64,000 nucleotides of DNA. Source: Bacteroidales bacterium. Its GTDB lineage: Bacteria; Bacteroidota; Bacteroidia; Bacteroidales; Muribaculaceae. The stretch lies in contig SFFL01000003.1 of NCBI GenBank assembly GCA_004557825.1, positions 124,001 through 188,000 on the forward strand, written 5' to 3'. The position numbers were made by a program, and so were the translations under genes. The notes under the pieces were generated by a model. That model did no database searches. It was not told where the DNA came from and was given only the letters and a program-made list of their open reading frames with translations. Shown here piece by piece: positions 51,832-60,140 of this stretch (its first letter is position 1; each line of letters begins with the position of its first letter).

Positions 51832-53862
51832 TTATCGGCGGATAAATCGGAGAATTTCGTCAAGAATATTCTGGACGGTGAAGCCGAATTTTTCGTCGAG
51901 AACTTTGTAGGGGGCGGAGGCTCCGAAGTGGTCGAGGCCGAAAACTTTGCCATTGCGCCCGACCACGCCGCGGAGGGTGGAGGGGAGTCCGGCGGTGAGG
52001 CCGAATACAGGCACACCTTCGGGGATGACGCTGTCGCGGTATTCTTTGTCCTGATTTTCAAACAGACCTACGGAGGGCACGGATACCACGCGGCAGGGAA
52101 CCTGGCCGGCGATAAGCTGCTCGGCTACGTCGCAAAGCAGGCTCACTTCCGAACCGTTGGCTACGAGCACAACCTTGGGGTGAGGTGTATCCATCACCAC
52201 ATATCCGCCCATACGTGCGCCCTGTGCTTCCTGGAAGCGGTCGCCGGTGGCAGCGGGGAGGTCTTTGATGTCCTGACGGGAGAGAATCAGCGCCGTGGGG
52301 GTGTCGCGGTTCTCCATTGCCATCTGCCAGGCCACGGTGGTCTCTACGGCGTCGGCCGGACGGAGAACGAGCATCGAGGGTTTGCCGGAGAAATTGCGCA
52401 GTTCTTCCATCAGTCGGATTTGCGCCTCCTGCTCTACGGGCTCGTGGGTAGGACCGTCCTCGCCTACACGGAAGGCGTCGTGGGTCCAGATATATTTCAC
52501 CGGCAGCTCCATAAGACAAGCCATACGCACGGCCGGTTTCATATAGTCGGAGAATACGAAGAAAGTGCCGCAAGCCGCGATTACGCCGCCGTGGAGCGCT
52601 ATGCCGTTCATAATAGCGGCCATAGTAAGTTCTGATACGCCGGCCTGCAGGAATGCGCCGGTGAAGTCGCCGTTGGCCAGTTGGTGAGTCTTCTTCAGGA
52701 AGCCGTCGGTCTTATCGGAGTTGGCCAGGTCGGCTGAGGAAACAATCATATTGCCCACCTTTTCGGCCAGTACGCCCAGCACGGTGGCGGAAGCGTTGCG
52801 GGTGGCGGCTCCGGCTTTCTGCACGATGGCGGCATAGTCGATGTCGGGGAGTTTACCTGTGAGGTAATTGTCGAGTTCCTTGGCCAGGTCGGGATGTTCC
52901 TGCGCCCATTTGTCATACATGGCGCGGCGGGTAGCCACGATTTCGCGCAGCTGCTTTTTGCGCTCCTCATAGAGCTTATGCACCTCTGCGGGAATCTCCC
53001 AGGGATTTTCGGGGTTGCCGCCGAGGTTGGCTACGGTCTTGGCGAAGTCGGCGCCGGCCTTGCTCAGAGGCTGGCCGTGGGTGGAGCATTTGTTTTCATA
53101 CGACTCACCCTCGGCGTTGACTGCGCCGCGACCCATAATCGTGTTGCCGATGATGATGGTGGGGCGGTGCTCTTCGGCCTGAGCTGCATCGAGCGCCGAG
53201 GCGATGGCATCGGGGTCGGTGCCGTCAATCTCGATTACGTTCCAGTGCCAGGCGCGGTATTTTGCGGCCACATCCTCGCGGTCGACAGCGTCGACCATTG
53301 TGGAGAGCTGCACGCGGTTGGAGTCGTAGAACATAATGAGGTTGTGCAGACCGAGGTATCCGGCGATACGTCCGGCACCCTGCGAGATTTCCTCCTGGAT
53401 GCCGCCGTCGGAGATGAAGGCGTAGGTCTTGTGAGCCACCACATCGCCGAAACGTGCCTGCAGGAAACGTTCTGCAATGGCGCACCCTACGGCCATAGTG
53501 TGACCCTGACCGAGCGGGCCGGAGGTGTTCTCCACGCCGCGCGAGGGGTCGAGTTCGGGGTGCCCGGGGCAGACGCTGCCCCACTGGCGGAGCTGCTTCA
53601 GCTCATCTACGGTGTACTTGCCGGTGAGGGCGAGCACCGCATAGAGCATCGGCGACATGTGGCCGGGGTCGAGGAAGAAACGGTCGCGTGCGAACCAGGT
53701 GGGGTCGTCTGGGTCGTTGACAAGATATGATGAGTAGAGAACGTTGACGAAGTCGGCGCCTCCCATAGCTCCGCCGGGGTGGCCTGATTTAGCTTTTTCC
53801 ACCATAGCGGCGGCGAGAATGCGCACGGTGTTGGCGGCGCGGTCGATCAGTTTTTTGTCCAT
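51832..53862 (-). CDS. tkt: transketolase
   Basis: A 676-residue thiamine-diphosphate enzyme moving two-carbon units between sugar phosphates in the pentose phosphate pathway. It shows KSGHPGGAMGGADFVNVLY, GHTMAVGCAIAERFL, the TPP motif GGIQEEISQ...FYDSNRVQLS, the pyrimidine-domain THDAFRVGEDGPTHEPVEQ and the C-terminal LILSRQDIKDLP. The length is usual. A 13-pair hairpin lies 18 bases upstream of the ATG. Confidence 0.96.
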   Translation of the reverse strand: MDKKLIDRAANTVRILAAAMVEKAKSGHPGGAMGGADFVNVLYSSYLVNDPDDPTWFARDRFFLDPGHMSPMLYAVLALTGKYTVDELKQLRQWGSVCPGHPELDPSRGVENTSGPLGQGHTMAVGCAIAERFLQARFGDVVAHKTYAFISDGGIQEEISQGAGRIAGYLGLHNLIMFYDSNRVQLSTMVDAVDREDVAAKYRAWHWNVIEIDGTDPDAIASALDAAQAEEHRPTIIIGNTIMGRGAVNAEGESYENKCSTHGQPLSKAGADFAKTVANLGGNPENPWEIPAEVHKLYEERKKQLREIVATRRAMYDKWAQEHPDLAKELDNYLTGKLPDIDYAAIVQKAGAATRNASATVLGVLAEKVGNMIVSSADLANSDKTDGFLKKTHQLANGDFTGAFLQAGVSELTMAAIMNGIALHGGVIAACGTFFVFSDYMKPAVRMACLMELPVKYIWTHDAFRVGEDGPTHEPVEQEAQIRLMEELRNFSGKPSMLVLRPADAVETTVAWQMAMENRDTPTALILSRQDIKDLPAATGDRFQEAQGARMGGYVVMDTPHPKVVLVANGSEVSLLCDVAEQLIAGQVPCRVVSVPSVGLFENQDKEYRDSVIPEGVPVFGLTAGLPSTLRGVVGRNGKVFGLDHFGASAPYKVLDEKFGFTVQNILDEILRFIRR

Positions 53863-53880
53863 ATTATATTATTATATGTG

Positions 53881-53911
53881 CAGTGCCGGACCGGATAGCG
53901 GTCCGGCACTG
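53881..53911 (-). promoter_or_regulatory. hairpin immediately upstream of tkt
   Basis: CAGTGCCGGACCG (53881-53893) and CGGTCCGGCACTG (53899-53911) are perfect complements with a five-base loop. On the minus strand it precedes an A/T run and the tkt ATG by 18 bases and follows the MFS gene. It may terminate the MFS transcript or act in the tkt leader; no U-tract follows. Confidence 0.6.
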
Positions 53912-53971
53912 CTAAAAGTTGAACATTTCCCGGAGGGGTTTGGTTGAGAGGGCTAACAGAATTTATTATCC

Positions 53972-54024
53972 AATCAGATGGATTCAATATCCACTCAGAT
54001 GGCGTCAATTAATATCCGATCAGA
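53972..54024 (-). repeat. tandem repeat starting at the stop of the MFS gene
   Basis: On the minus strand, CCATCTGA followed by (T/G)(C/T)GGATATTRA-like sequence occurs three times, at periods of 25 and 21 bases. The TGA at 54022-54020 is the real stop; the copies carry TGA at 53997-53995 and 53976-53974. Confidence 0.85.
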
Positions 54025-55438
54025 TGGCGTCGGGCACCTGATTTTCGTCTTCTTCGTTGACGGGAATGTCGGTGTTGACATTCTTCGAGCCGGCAACGCC
54101 GTAGAAGAGGATGTAGGCGAGCATAGCCACGATGAGCCAGTAGGAGCTGATGTAGCCTACCCAGCCTACCATAGCGCTCTGAATCAGAGGCATGATGCCG
54201 CCGCCTACCACCATCATCATAAAGATGCCGGAAGCCTGAGCGGTGTACTTGCCGAGACCTTCAACTGCGAGGTTGAAGATGGCACCCCACATTACAGAGG
54301 TGCAGAGGCCGCAGATAACCAGGAGGAATGCGCTCAGAGGCACTGTAGCGCCGGCTTCATAGATGAATTCGGGCACGGGCACGGTGACGCTCTTCGGGGT
54401 GAGGATAGCGGCGATAACCAGCAGGATAGCTACTGAGGATACGGTGATAATCTGTGCGCGGGAAGAAACTGCGCCGGAGATGAGGCTGGAGAGCGAACGG
54501 CCCACGAGCATAAGCAGCCAATAGATGGCCACGATGGCACCGGCGATAACCGAGGCCTTGCCTACTACGCCTGCGCCTTCAGCGGTCTGGTCGGCGAGGT
54601 AGAAGTTGAGGGTGGCGGGGATGCCTACCTCAATACCTACATAGAAGAAGATGCCGATAACGCCAAGCACGGTATGGCGGAAATTCCAGGGAGAGTGAGC
54701 ATATTTCACCTTGCCGCCCTGTGCCGATTTGTTGGGCTCGGGGATGGCAACGAAGGAGATAACTACGAAGGAGGCTACGAACACGCCCATTGCAATCCAC
54801 AGCAGGGGAGCCACATTGGCGATGGAGGTAGCGGGGGTGAGGGCACCGATAAGAGCACCTACGAAGAAGGGGGTGAGGGTAGCTGCAAGCGAGTTGAGCG
54901 CGCCGCCGGTCTGGATGAGCTGGTTGCCCTTGTTGCCGCCGCCGCCCAGGAGGTTGAGCATGGGGTTGACAACGGTGTTGAGCATACATACGCAGAAACC
55001 GCAGATGAATGCGCCCAGCAGGTAGATGATGAAGTTAAGGGGAATCTGGAAGGTCTTGAGCACCTCCACGCCATTTTCTTTCACGGTGGAGGTCATCTCA
55101 CAGAGATTGATGTCGCCGCCCACCTGGCTGGAGAGCCACTGCACGAACAGGCCTACGAAGCCTACGCCCATAGCCCAGAGAGCTGTTTTTTTGTAACCGA
55201 TTTTCACCAGGAGATTGCCGGCGGGGATGCCCATAACCAGATAGGCCAGGAAGTTCATCATGTTGCCCATCATACCCAGTGTGGTGCTACCTTCAAACTT
55301 GTAGCCCCAGATGGTGCCGATAGGAGCGGCGAGGTTGGTTACGAAAGAAATCATCGCAAATAGGAAGAACATCGCGATGATGGCGATCAGTCGGCCGTTT
55401 CCGGCCTGCTGCTTGGCAGCTAATGATTGGTTTGCCAT
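54020..55438 (-). CDS. FucP-like MFS sugar transporter
   Basis: A 472-residue, twelve-helix major facilitator. The N-terminal FFLFAMISFVTNLAAPIGTIW and the paired GYKKTALWAMGVGFVGLFVQW and LLVKIGYKK motifs resemble the fucose/glucose/galactose:H+ symporter group of Bacteroidetes. The substrate is unproven. Its last codons begin a tandem repeat, and a TACATTTG promoter element lies about 100 bases upstream. Confidence 0.8.
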   Translation of the reverse strand: MANQSLAAKQQAGNGRLIAIIAMFFLFAMISFVTNLAAPIGTIWGYKFEGSTTLGMMGNMMNFLAYLVMGIPAGNLLVKIGYKKTALWAMGVGFVGLFVQWLSSQVGGDINLCEMTSTVKENGVEVLKTFQIPLNFIIYLLGAFICGFCVCMLNTVVNPMLNLLGGGGNKGNQLIQTGGALNSLAATLTPFFVGALIGALTPATSIANVAPLLWIAMGVFVASFVVISFVAIPEPNKSAQGGKVKYAHSPWNFRHTVLGVIGIFFYVGIEVGIPATLNFYLADQTAEGAGVVGKASVIAGAIVAIYWLLMLVGRSLSSLISGAVSSRAQIITVSSVAILLVIAAILTPKSVTVPVPEFIYEAGATVPLSAFLLVICGLCTSVMWGAIFNLAVEGLGKYTAQASGIFMMMVVGGGIMPLIQSAMVGWVGYISSYWLIVAMLAYILFYGVAGSKNVNTDIPVNEEDENQVPDAI

Positions 55439-55540
55439 TTTAGTTTTTATGATGTTAGGTTTATAGTTTAGGCGTGTTTGGGGGCGCCGGAAGCATCCGG
55501 GTTATGGCCGGGAAATAGCGCCTGAAGATGTATTTATGTG

Positions 55541-55548
55541 CAAATGTA
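55541..55548 (-). promoter_or_regulatory. -7 promoter element of the MFS gene
   Basis: The minus strand reads TACATTTG, a perfect TAnnTTTG match. The predicted leader is about 95 bases. No clear -33 box is seen. Confidence 0.45.
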
Positions 55549-55606
55549 ATAATAATTAGCGGAAAAGGTGCTAAAAATGCAGAAAAAGTTATAGCCGCAC
55601 GGAAAA

Positions 55607-56302
55607 TCAGTAGACGCGCTCGCCGAAAATGGCGGTGCCGACGCGCACGAGTGTGGAGCCGCACTCCACGGCCAGCTTGTAGTCGTGGCTCATTCCCATC
55701 GACACGGTGTCGAAGCCGCGCAGGTCGGGGCAGAGCGCAACGATGCGGTCGAACAGGGCGCGGATGGCGCGGAAGTCGGCCTTGATGCGCTCGGTGTCGT
55801 CGGTGTTGGAGGCCATACCCATTATGCCGCAGATGTGTGTGGCGCGCAGCTTTTCAAAAGAGCGGCTCTCGAAGTAGGCGAGCATCTCTTCGGGGGTGAA
55901 ACCGAATTTCGTTTCTTCCTGAGCTACATGCACCTGCAGGAGCACGCGCTGCACAAAGCCTTGTGCGGCGGCTTCATTGTCGATGGTCTCAAGCAGGTGC
56001 AGCGAGTCGACGCTTTCAATCAGCGCTGGGCGCAAGCGCAGCAGGGGGCGCACCTTGTTGGTCTGCAGATGGCCGATAAAGTGCCAGCAGATATCCTCGC
56101 CGGCAAGTTTGGCCACCTTTTTCTGCAACTCCTGCACACGGCTTTCGCCGAAGAGCTTCTGCCCTGCGGCGAGTGCCTCGCGGATGGCCTCGGCGGGGTG
56201 AAATTTCGACACGGCCACCAGTCCTACCCCCTGGGGGAGGGTGGCGCGGATGGCCTCTATGCGGTCGGCAATCGTGCCGCTACAATCGCACTGCATCGTC
56301 AC
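55607..56302 (-). CDS. YggS-family PLP-binding protein
   Basis: A 231-residue single-domain PLP protein (alanine racemase fold) involved in pyridoxal phosphate homeostasis. Family blocks are LVAVSKFHPAEAIREAL (PLP lysine), FGESRVQELQKKV, WHFIGHLQTNKV, and SMGMSHDYKLAVECGST. Its start overlaps the stop of the DUF4494 gene by four bases, so the two are translationally coupled. Confidence 0.93.
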   Translation of the reverse strand: MTMQCDCSGTIADRIEAIRATLPQGVGLVAVSKFHPAEAIREALAAGQKLFGESRVQELQKKVAKLAGEDICWHFIGHLQTNKVRPLLRLRPALIESVDSLHLLETIDNEAAAQGFVQRVLLQVHVAQEETKFGFTPEEMLAYFESRSFEKLRATHICGIMGMASNTDDTERIKADFRAIRALFDRIVALCPDLRGFDTVSMGMSHDYKLAVECGSTLVRVGTAIFGERVY

Positions 56303-56760
56303 TTTGCCTTAGCTTCCTCTTTTTTCTCGCCGCTGAGGTCGGCGCTGTAGACGTCGAGATACTGTGTTTCGCTGATGGAAACGATCTCATAGTCGGCCAT
56401 AGTGTTCTTCATACCTTCGAGGAAGTTGTCGTAGGCCTGCTTGAAGGTGCTGCCTGCTACGAGGATGAGCGATACCGACTTCTTCTCGGCGGCGGTCTTT
56501 TCGTCGATGGTGATGAAAGCCACCTTTACCAGATACCATTTGTCGGCGGAGTCGTCGCGGAAAATTTCAGCGATTTTGGTGCTCTTGGCCGAAGAAACGA
56601 TGAAGTCGCCCGAGATGAAGGGAGCCTGCTCTTTGGTGATACGGGCCACGGCCTCGGTGATGGAGAGAGAATCGGTCAGGAATACATCCGACATTTTTTT
56701 TACAGAACCGTTTTCCTGGAGTTTATCGTAGCGAACTTTGCATTCAAACCAGCTTGCCAT
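56299..56760 (-). CDS. DUF4494 protein
   Basis: A 153-residue soluble protein starting MASWFECKVRYDKLQENG, a family widespread in Bacteroidales of unknown function. The pattern is alpha/beta (DFIVSSAKSTKIAEIF, DKWYLVKVAFITIDE) with a charged C-terminal tail. The frame is open 42 bases further upstream, but the ATG at 56760 matches the family start and lies about 66 bases after the predicted transcription start. It overlaps YggS by four bases. Confidence 0.85.
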   Translation of the reverse strand: MASWFECKVRYDKLQENGSVKKMSDVFLTDSLSITEAVARITKEQAPFISGDFIVSSAKSTKIAEIFRDDSADKWYLVKVAFITIDEKTAAEKKSVSLILVAGSTFKQAYDNFLEGMKNTMADYEIVSISETQYLDVYSADLSGEKKEEAKAK

Positions 56761-56766
56761 ATTTCT

Positions 56767-56798
56767 TTTGTTTAATTCAATAAAAGTTTTTAAATTTG
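56767..56798 (+). promoter_or_regulatory. promoter of the DUF4492-cydAB operon
   Basis: TTTG at 56767-56770 and TAAATTTG at 56791-56798 are exactly 20 bases apart. Transcription should start near 56804, inside the leader of the opposing DUF4494 transcript. Confidence 0.75.
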
Positions 56799-56818
56799 CC
56801 ACTGAAGTAAGTTGTGGC

Positions 56819-57112
56819 GTGAAAATTCACCACAAAGTTACTCTTAAATTTCAAACCGTGCAAACGAAAAACGCCCCGATTCCGAAAAAAGGTGCTTCCC
56901 GGCTGTGGGCCAGGGTAGAGGATTTATATGTGGGCGGTTTTCGCGAAATGACGGTGGGAAAGAAGCTTTGGATATTGGTGCTGGTGAAGCTGGCCATCCT
57001 GTTTTTAGTATTCCGGCTGTTCTTTTTCCCCGACAAGTTGGCCGAGGAATACGACAACGATGCCGACCGCGCCCGTGCGGTGCGCAGCGCCCTGATTACC
57101 GACACACCTTAA
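56819..57112 (+). CDS. DUF4492 protein upstream of cytochrome bd
   Basis: A small membrane protein of about 97 residues from the GTG at 56819, or 84 residues from the GTG at 56858; no ATG fits after the predicted transcription start near 56804. The conserved core is ARVEDLYVGGFREMTVGKKL followed by one transmembrane helix (LWILVLVKLAILFLVFRLFF) and an acidic tail. DUF4492 genes precede cydA in Bacteroidetes and may help assemble the oxidase. The start codon choice is uncertain. Confidence 0.8.
   Translation: MKIHHKVTLKFQTVQTKNAPIPKKGASRLWARVEDLYVGGFREMTVGKKLWILVLVKLAILFLVFRLFFFPDKLAEEYDNDADRARAVRSALITDTP
56833..56864 (-). promoter_or_regulatory. promoter of the DUF4494-yggS operon
   Basis: On the minus strand TTTG (56864-56861) and TAACTTTG (56840-56833) are exactly 20 bases apart. 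Transcription should start near 56827, so this transcript and the facing cyd transcript overlap by about 23 bases at their 5' ends. Confidence 0.75.
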
Positions 57113-57182
57113 TATCCGATGCCCGAAACATCCGATTCCTGACACGCAATAATATAATACCTAAAAACTAAACTACTGCCAA

Positions 57183-58754
57183 ATGAATGATTTGTTGAGT
57201 ACGGTCGACTGGTCGCGCGGACAATTCGCCCTTACGGCTATTGTGCACTGGCTTTTCGTGCCGCTTACAATCGGTCTGTCGCTGATAGTGGCGATTATGG
57301 AGAGTGTATATCTCCGTACGAAAAATGAGAAATGGAAGCGTCTGACAAAATTCTGGATGCTGCTCTTCGGTATCAATTTCGCATGCGGCGTAGCCACCGG
57401 CCTGATCCTGGAATTTGAGTTCGGCACCAACTGGTCGAACTATTCCTGGTTTGTGGGGGATATCTTCGGCGCCCCGCTTGCGGTGGAAGGCATCGCGGCC
57501 TTCTTCCTGGAAGCCACCTTCACCGCTGTGATGTTCTTCGGCTGGAAGAGGGTAAGCCCCGGCTTCCACCTGGCATCCACCTGGCTTACCGCTATCGGCG
57601 TGAGCCTTTCGGCCTACTGGATTCTGGTGGCCAACGCCTGGATGCAGTGTCCTGTGGGAATGGAATTCGACCCGGCACAGATGCGCAACGTGATGGTTTC
57701 GTTTGCCGATGTGGCTCTGTCGCCTGTGGCCGTGAATAAATTTATCCACGCTGTGAGCAGCGGCTGGGTGCTCGGCGCCGTGTTTGTGGTGGGCGTAAGC
57801 TGCTGGTTCCTGCTGAAGAAGAGCAATACCGAGATGGTGCGTATGTCGATGAAAGTCGCATCGTCGGTAGGTGTGGCCGGTATACTTCTGTGTATGTGGT
57901 CGGGCGACACCACCGCTGTCGACGTCACCAAGACTCAGCCGATGAAGCTTGCTGCGATGGAGGGCCTGTACGACGGCGACTTCGGTCAGTCGCTTGTGGC
58001 TGTGGGCGTACTTGACCCGGCCAAAGAGCGCACCGACGAAAAGAATCCCTTCCTGTTTGAAATCTCTATCCCCAAAGGGCTGTCGCTGCTGGCCTGGCAC
58101 GACCCCGATGCGTATGTGCAGGGTATCAATGATATTATCGAGGGACGCAACTTCGACAAGGAGGGGCAGCCGGTAAATTCCGTAAGCTATGCCGAGCGCA
58201 TCGTGTCGGGCAAACGTGCACACGAGGCTCTGCGCCGTTATAATACCGCCGAGGCTCAGGGCGACTCCGCCGCTATGGCCGCTGCTGCCGCCGACCTCAA
58301 GGCCGACTTCAAATATTTCGGCTATGGCTATCTCGACACCCCCGACCAGGCCATTCCGCCAGTAGGGATGGTGTTCTATGCTTTCCACATAATGGTAATC
58401 TTCGGCGGCTACCTGCTGCTGTTCTTCCTCGTGGTGGCATATCTGGCCTTCCGCAAGCCTCACGCCATCGAAAACAAATGGATGGTATTCTTCGGTCTGC
58501 TCACAATTCCGGTGGTATGGATTACATCGGAAGCCGGCTGGGTAGTGGCCGAAATGGGTCGTCAGCCCTGGACCATCGAGGGTGTGCTCCCCACCTGGGC
58601 GTCGGTAAGCCACATCTCCGCCGGATCGGTGCAGCTCACCTTCTGGATGTTTGTTGTAGTGTTCACCGGACTTCTCGCAGCCGAGGTGGCCATTATGTGC
58701 CGCGAAATCGCCAAGGGTACCAAGCGCGATATCCTTGCTTCGGATGAGCACTAG
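57183..58754 (+). CDS. cydA: cytochrome bd ubiquinol oxidase subunit I
   Basis: A 523-residue membrane subunit carrying the hemes that reduce O2 to water with quinol electrons. Key features are the N-terminal WSRGQFALTAIVHWLF with a heme-ligand histidine (His22), GVATGLILEFEFGTNW, the second histidine in NKFIHAVSSGW, and the GRQPW motif. The Q-loop is the short type. High oxygen affinity lets anaerobes scavenge traces of O2. It stands between DUF4492 and cydB. Confidence 0.96.
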   Translation: MNDLLSTVDWSRGQFALTAIVHWLFVPLTIGLSLIVAIMESVYLRTKNEKWKRLTKFWMLLFGINFACGVATGLILEFEFGTNWSNYSWFVGDIFGAPLAVEGIAAFFLEATFTAVMFFGWKRVSPGFHLASTWLTAIGVSLSAYWILVANAWMQCPVGMEFDPAQMRNVMVSFADVALSPVAVNKFIHAVSSGWVLGAVFVVGVSCWFLLKKSNTEMVRMSMKVASSVGVAGILLCMWSGDTTAVDVTKTQPMKLAAMEGLYDGDFGQSLVAVGVLDPAKERTDEKNPFLFEISIPKGLSLLAWHDPDAYVQGINDIIEGRNFDKEGQPVNSVSYAERIVSGKRAHEALRRYNTAEAQGDSAAMAAAAADLKADFKYFGYGYLDTPDQAIPPVGMVFYAFHIMVIFGGYLLLFFLVVAYLAFRKPHAIENKWMVFFGLLTIPVVWITSEAGWVVAEMGRQPWTIEGVLPTWASVSHISAGSVQLTFWMFVVVFTGLLAAEVAIMCREIAKGTKRDILASDEH

Positions 58755-58809
58755 GCCTGACCGACATCGGAATTTTTATAATGTCTAACTTGATAATCAA
58801 GATATAAAA

Positions 58810-59958
58810 GTGGAAGCTTTACAAATATACTGGTGGTTCGTCATCTCGCTGCTTGGCGGCCTCCTGGTGTTCCTGCTTTTCGTGCAGGGAGGCCAGACTA
58901 TGATCTGGTCTACGCGGCAGCCGGGGCGCAAGTCGCTGCTGGTGAATGTGCTGGGCCGCAAATGGGAACTTACCTACACCACCCTGGTGCTGTTCGGCGG
59001 TGCGTTCTTCGCCTCATTCCCCCTCTACTACTCCACAAGTTTCGGCGGAGCCTACTGGCTCTGGATGCTGATCCTGGTGAGCTTCATCCTGCAGGCGGTG
59101 AGCTATGAATTCCGTTTGCGTCCGTCGAATCTGTTCGGCACGAATACGTATGACATATTCCTGTGGATCAATGGCTTCGTAGGCTGCGTGCTGCTCGGCT
59201 GCGCCGTGGGTATGCAATTCTTCGGCGCCGACTTCACCGTGAGCCGCGGCAGCATTCTCGACGGTGCCGCTCCGGTGATTTCGCAGTGGAACAGTCAGCA
59301 CGGTTTTGATGTGATATTCTCCGGCCGTTGCCTGCTTCTGGGATTTGCAGTGTTCTTCCTGGCCCGCACCCTGGCCGCAATGTTCTTCTGCTACAGCGTG
59401 CGCGAAAACAGCCGCGAGGAGAGCGAGTTTACCGGCCAGATGCGCCGTCGCATCCTCGTCAACGGCACCATCTTCGTGCTCCTGTTTCTCGGTTTCCTGG
59501 CCGCACTGTTTACGGCCAACGGCTACACGATGACCGCAGAAGGGGTGGTGGAACCTATCCGCTATAAATATTTCTTCAATCTCATCGACCTCTGGTGGCT
59601 GGGAGCCACACTGCTCTGCGGCGTGCTGCTGGTGCTCTACGCTATCCTGCGCGGAGGCTTGCAGACGGCATTCTGCCACAAAGCGTTCTGGTATGCCGGT
59701 GTGGGCGTGGTGCTCACAGTCACGGCCCTTCTCTGCGCCAACGGCTACAACAACACCGCCTTCCTTCCCTCGGTAAGCAATCCGCAGAGTTCGCTCTTTA
59801 TCACCAACGCCTCCTCCTCGTATTTCACGCTGAAGGTAATGGCCTGGGTGACACTGCTTATCCCGGTAGTGCTGGGCTACATAGCATACGTGTGGTGCAA
59901 GATGACCACTCCGCCGCTTACCGAGAAGGAACTTGACTCCTCCGACCATATCTATTAA
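58810..59958 (+). CDS. cydB: cytochrome bd ubiquinol oxidase subunit II
   Basis: A 382-residue subunit with eight to nine membrane helices that stabilises the oxidase with CydA. The N-terminus EALQIYWWFVISLLGGLLVF, with FLLFVQGGQTMIW, is typical of the Bacteroidetes form. It starts with GTG at 58810, 55 bases after cydA. A terminator follows at 60008. Confidence 0.94.
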   Translation: MEALQIYWWFVISLLGGLLVFLLFVQGGQTMIWSTRQPGRKSLLVNVLGRKWELTYTTLVLFGGAFFASFPLYYSTSFGGAYWLWMLILVSFILQAVSYEFRLRPSNLFGTNTYDIFLWINGFVGCVLLGCAVGMQFFGADFTVSRGSILDGAAPVISQWNSQHGFDVIFSGRCLLLGFAVFFLARTLAAMFFCYSVRENSREESEFTGQMRRRILVNGTIFVLLFLGFLAALFTANGYTMTAEGVVEPIRYKYFFNLIDLWWLGATLLCGVLLVLYAILRGGLQTAFCHKAFWYAGVGVVLTVTALLCANGYNNTAFLPSVSNPQSSLFITNASSSYFTLKVMAWVTLLIPVVLGYIAYVWCKMTTPPLTEKELDSSDHIY

Positions 59959-60007
59959 GCGCCGGAAGAATCAGCGAAACTGATAGCGCCGTATTTATAA
60001 ATCTTAG

Positions 60008-60047
60008 AGCCGGGCTGCATCCACCGATGTGGCCCGGCTTTCTTTGC
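60008..60047 (+). terminator. intrinsic terminator of the cyd operon
   Basis: AGCCGGGC (60008-60015) pairs with GCCCGGCT (60032-60039), with an inner GCATC/GATG pairing, followed by TTCTTTG. It is a typical rho-independent terminator. Confidence 0.8.
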
Positions 60048-60085
60048 GATCTCCGGGGCGCGATAACAAACATTCACGCGGAATA

Positions 60086-60118
60086 TTGGTAGTATGTCGC
60101 AGAAAAATTGTAATTTTG
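60086..60118 (+). promoter_or_regulatory. promoter of the PBP1A gene
   Basis: TTGG at 60086-60089 (one base off TTTG) and TAATTTTG at 60111-60118 are 21 bases apart. The leader before the ATG at 60141 would be about 17 bases. Confidence 0.6.
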
Positions 60119-60140
60119 CGAGTCAAGACCCACACTTGCA

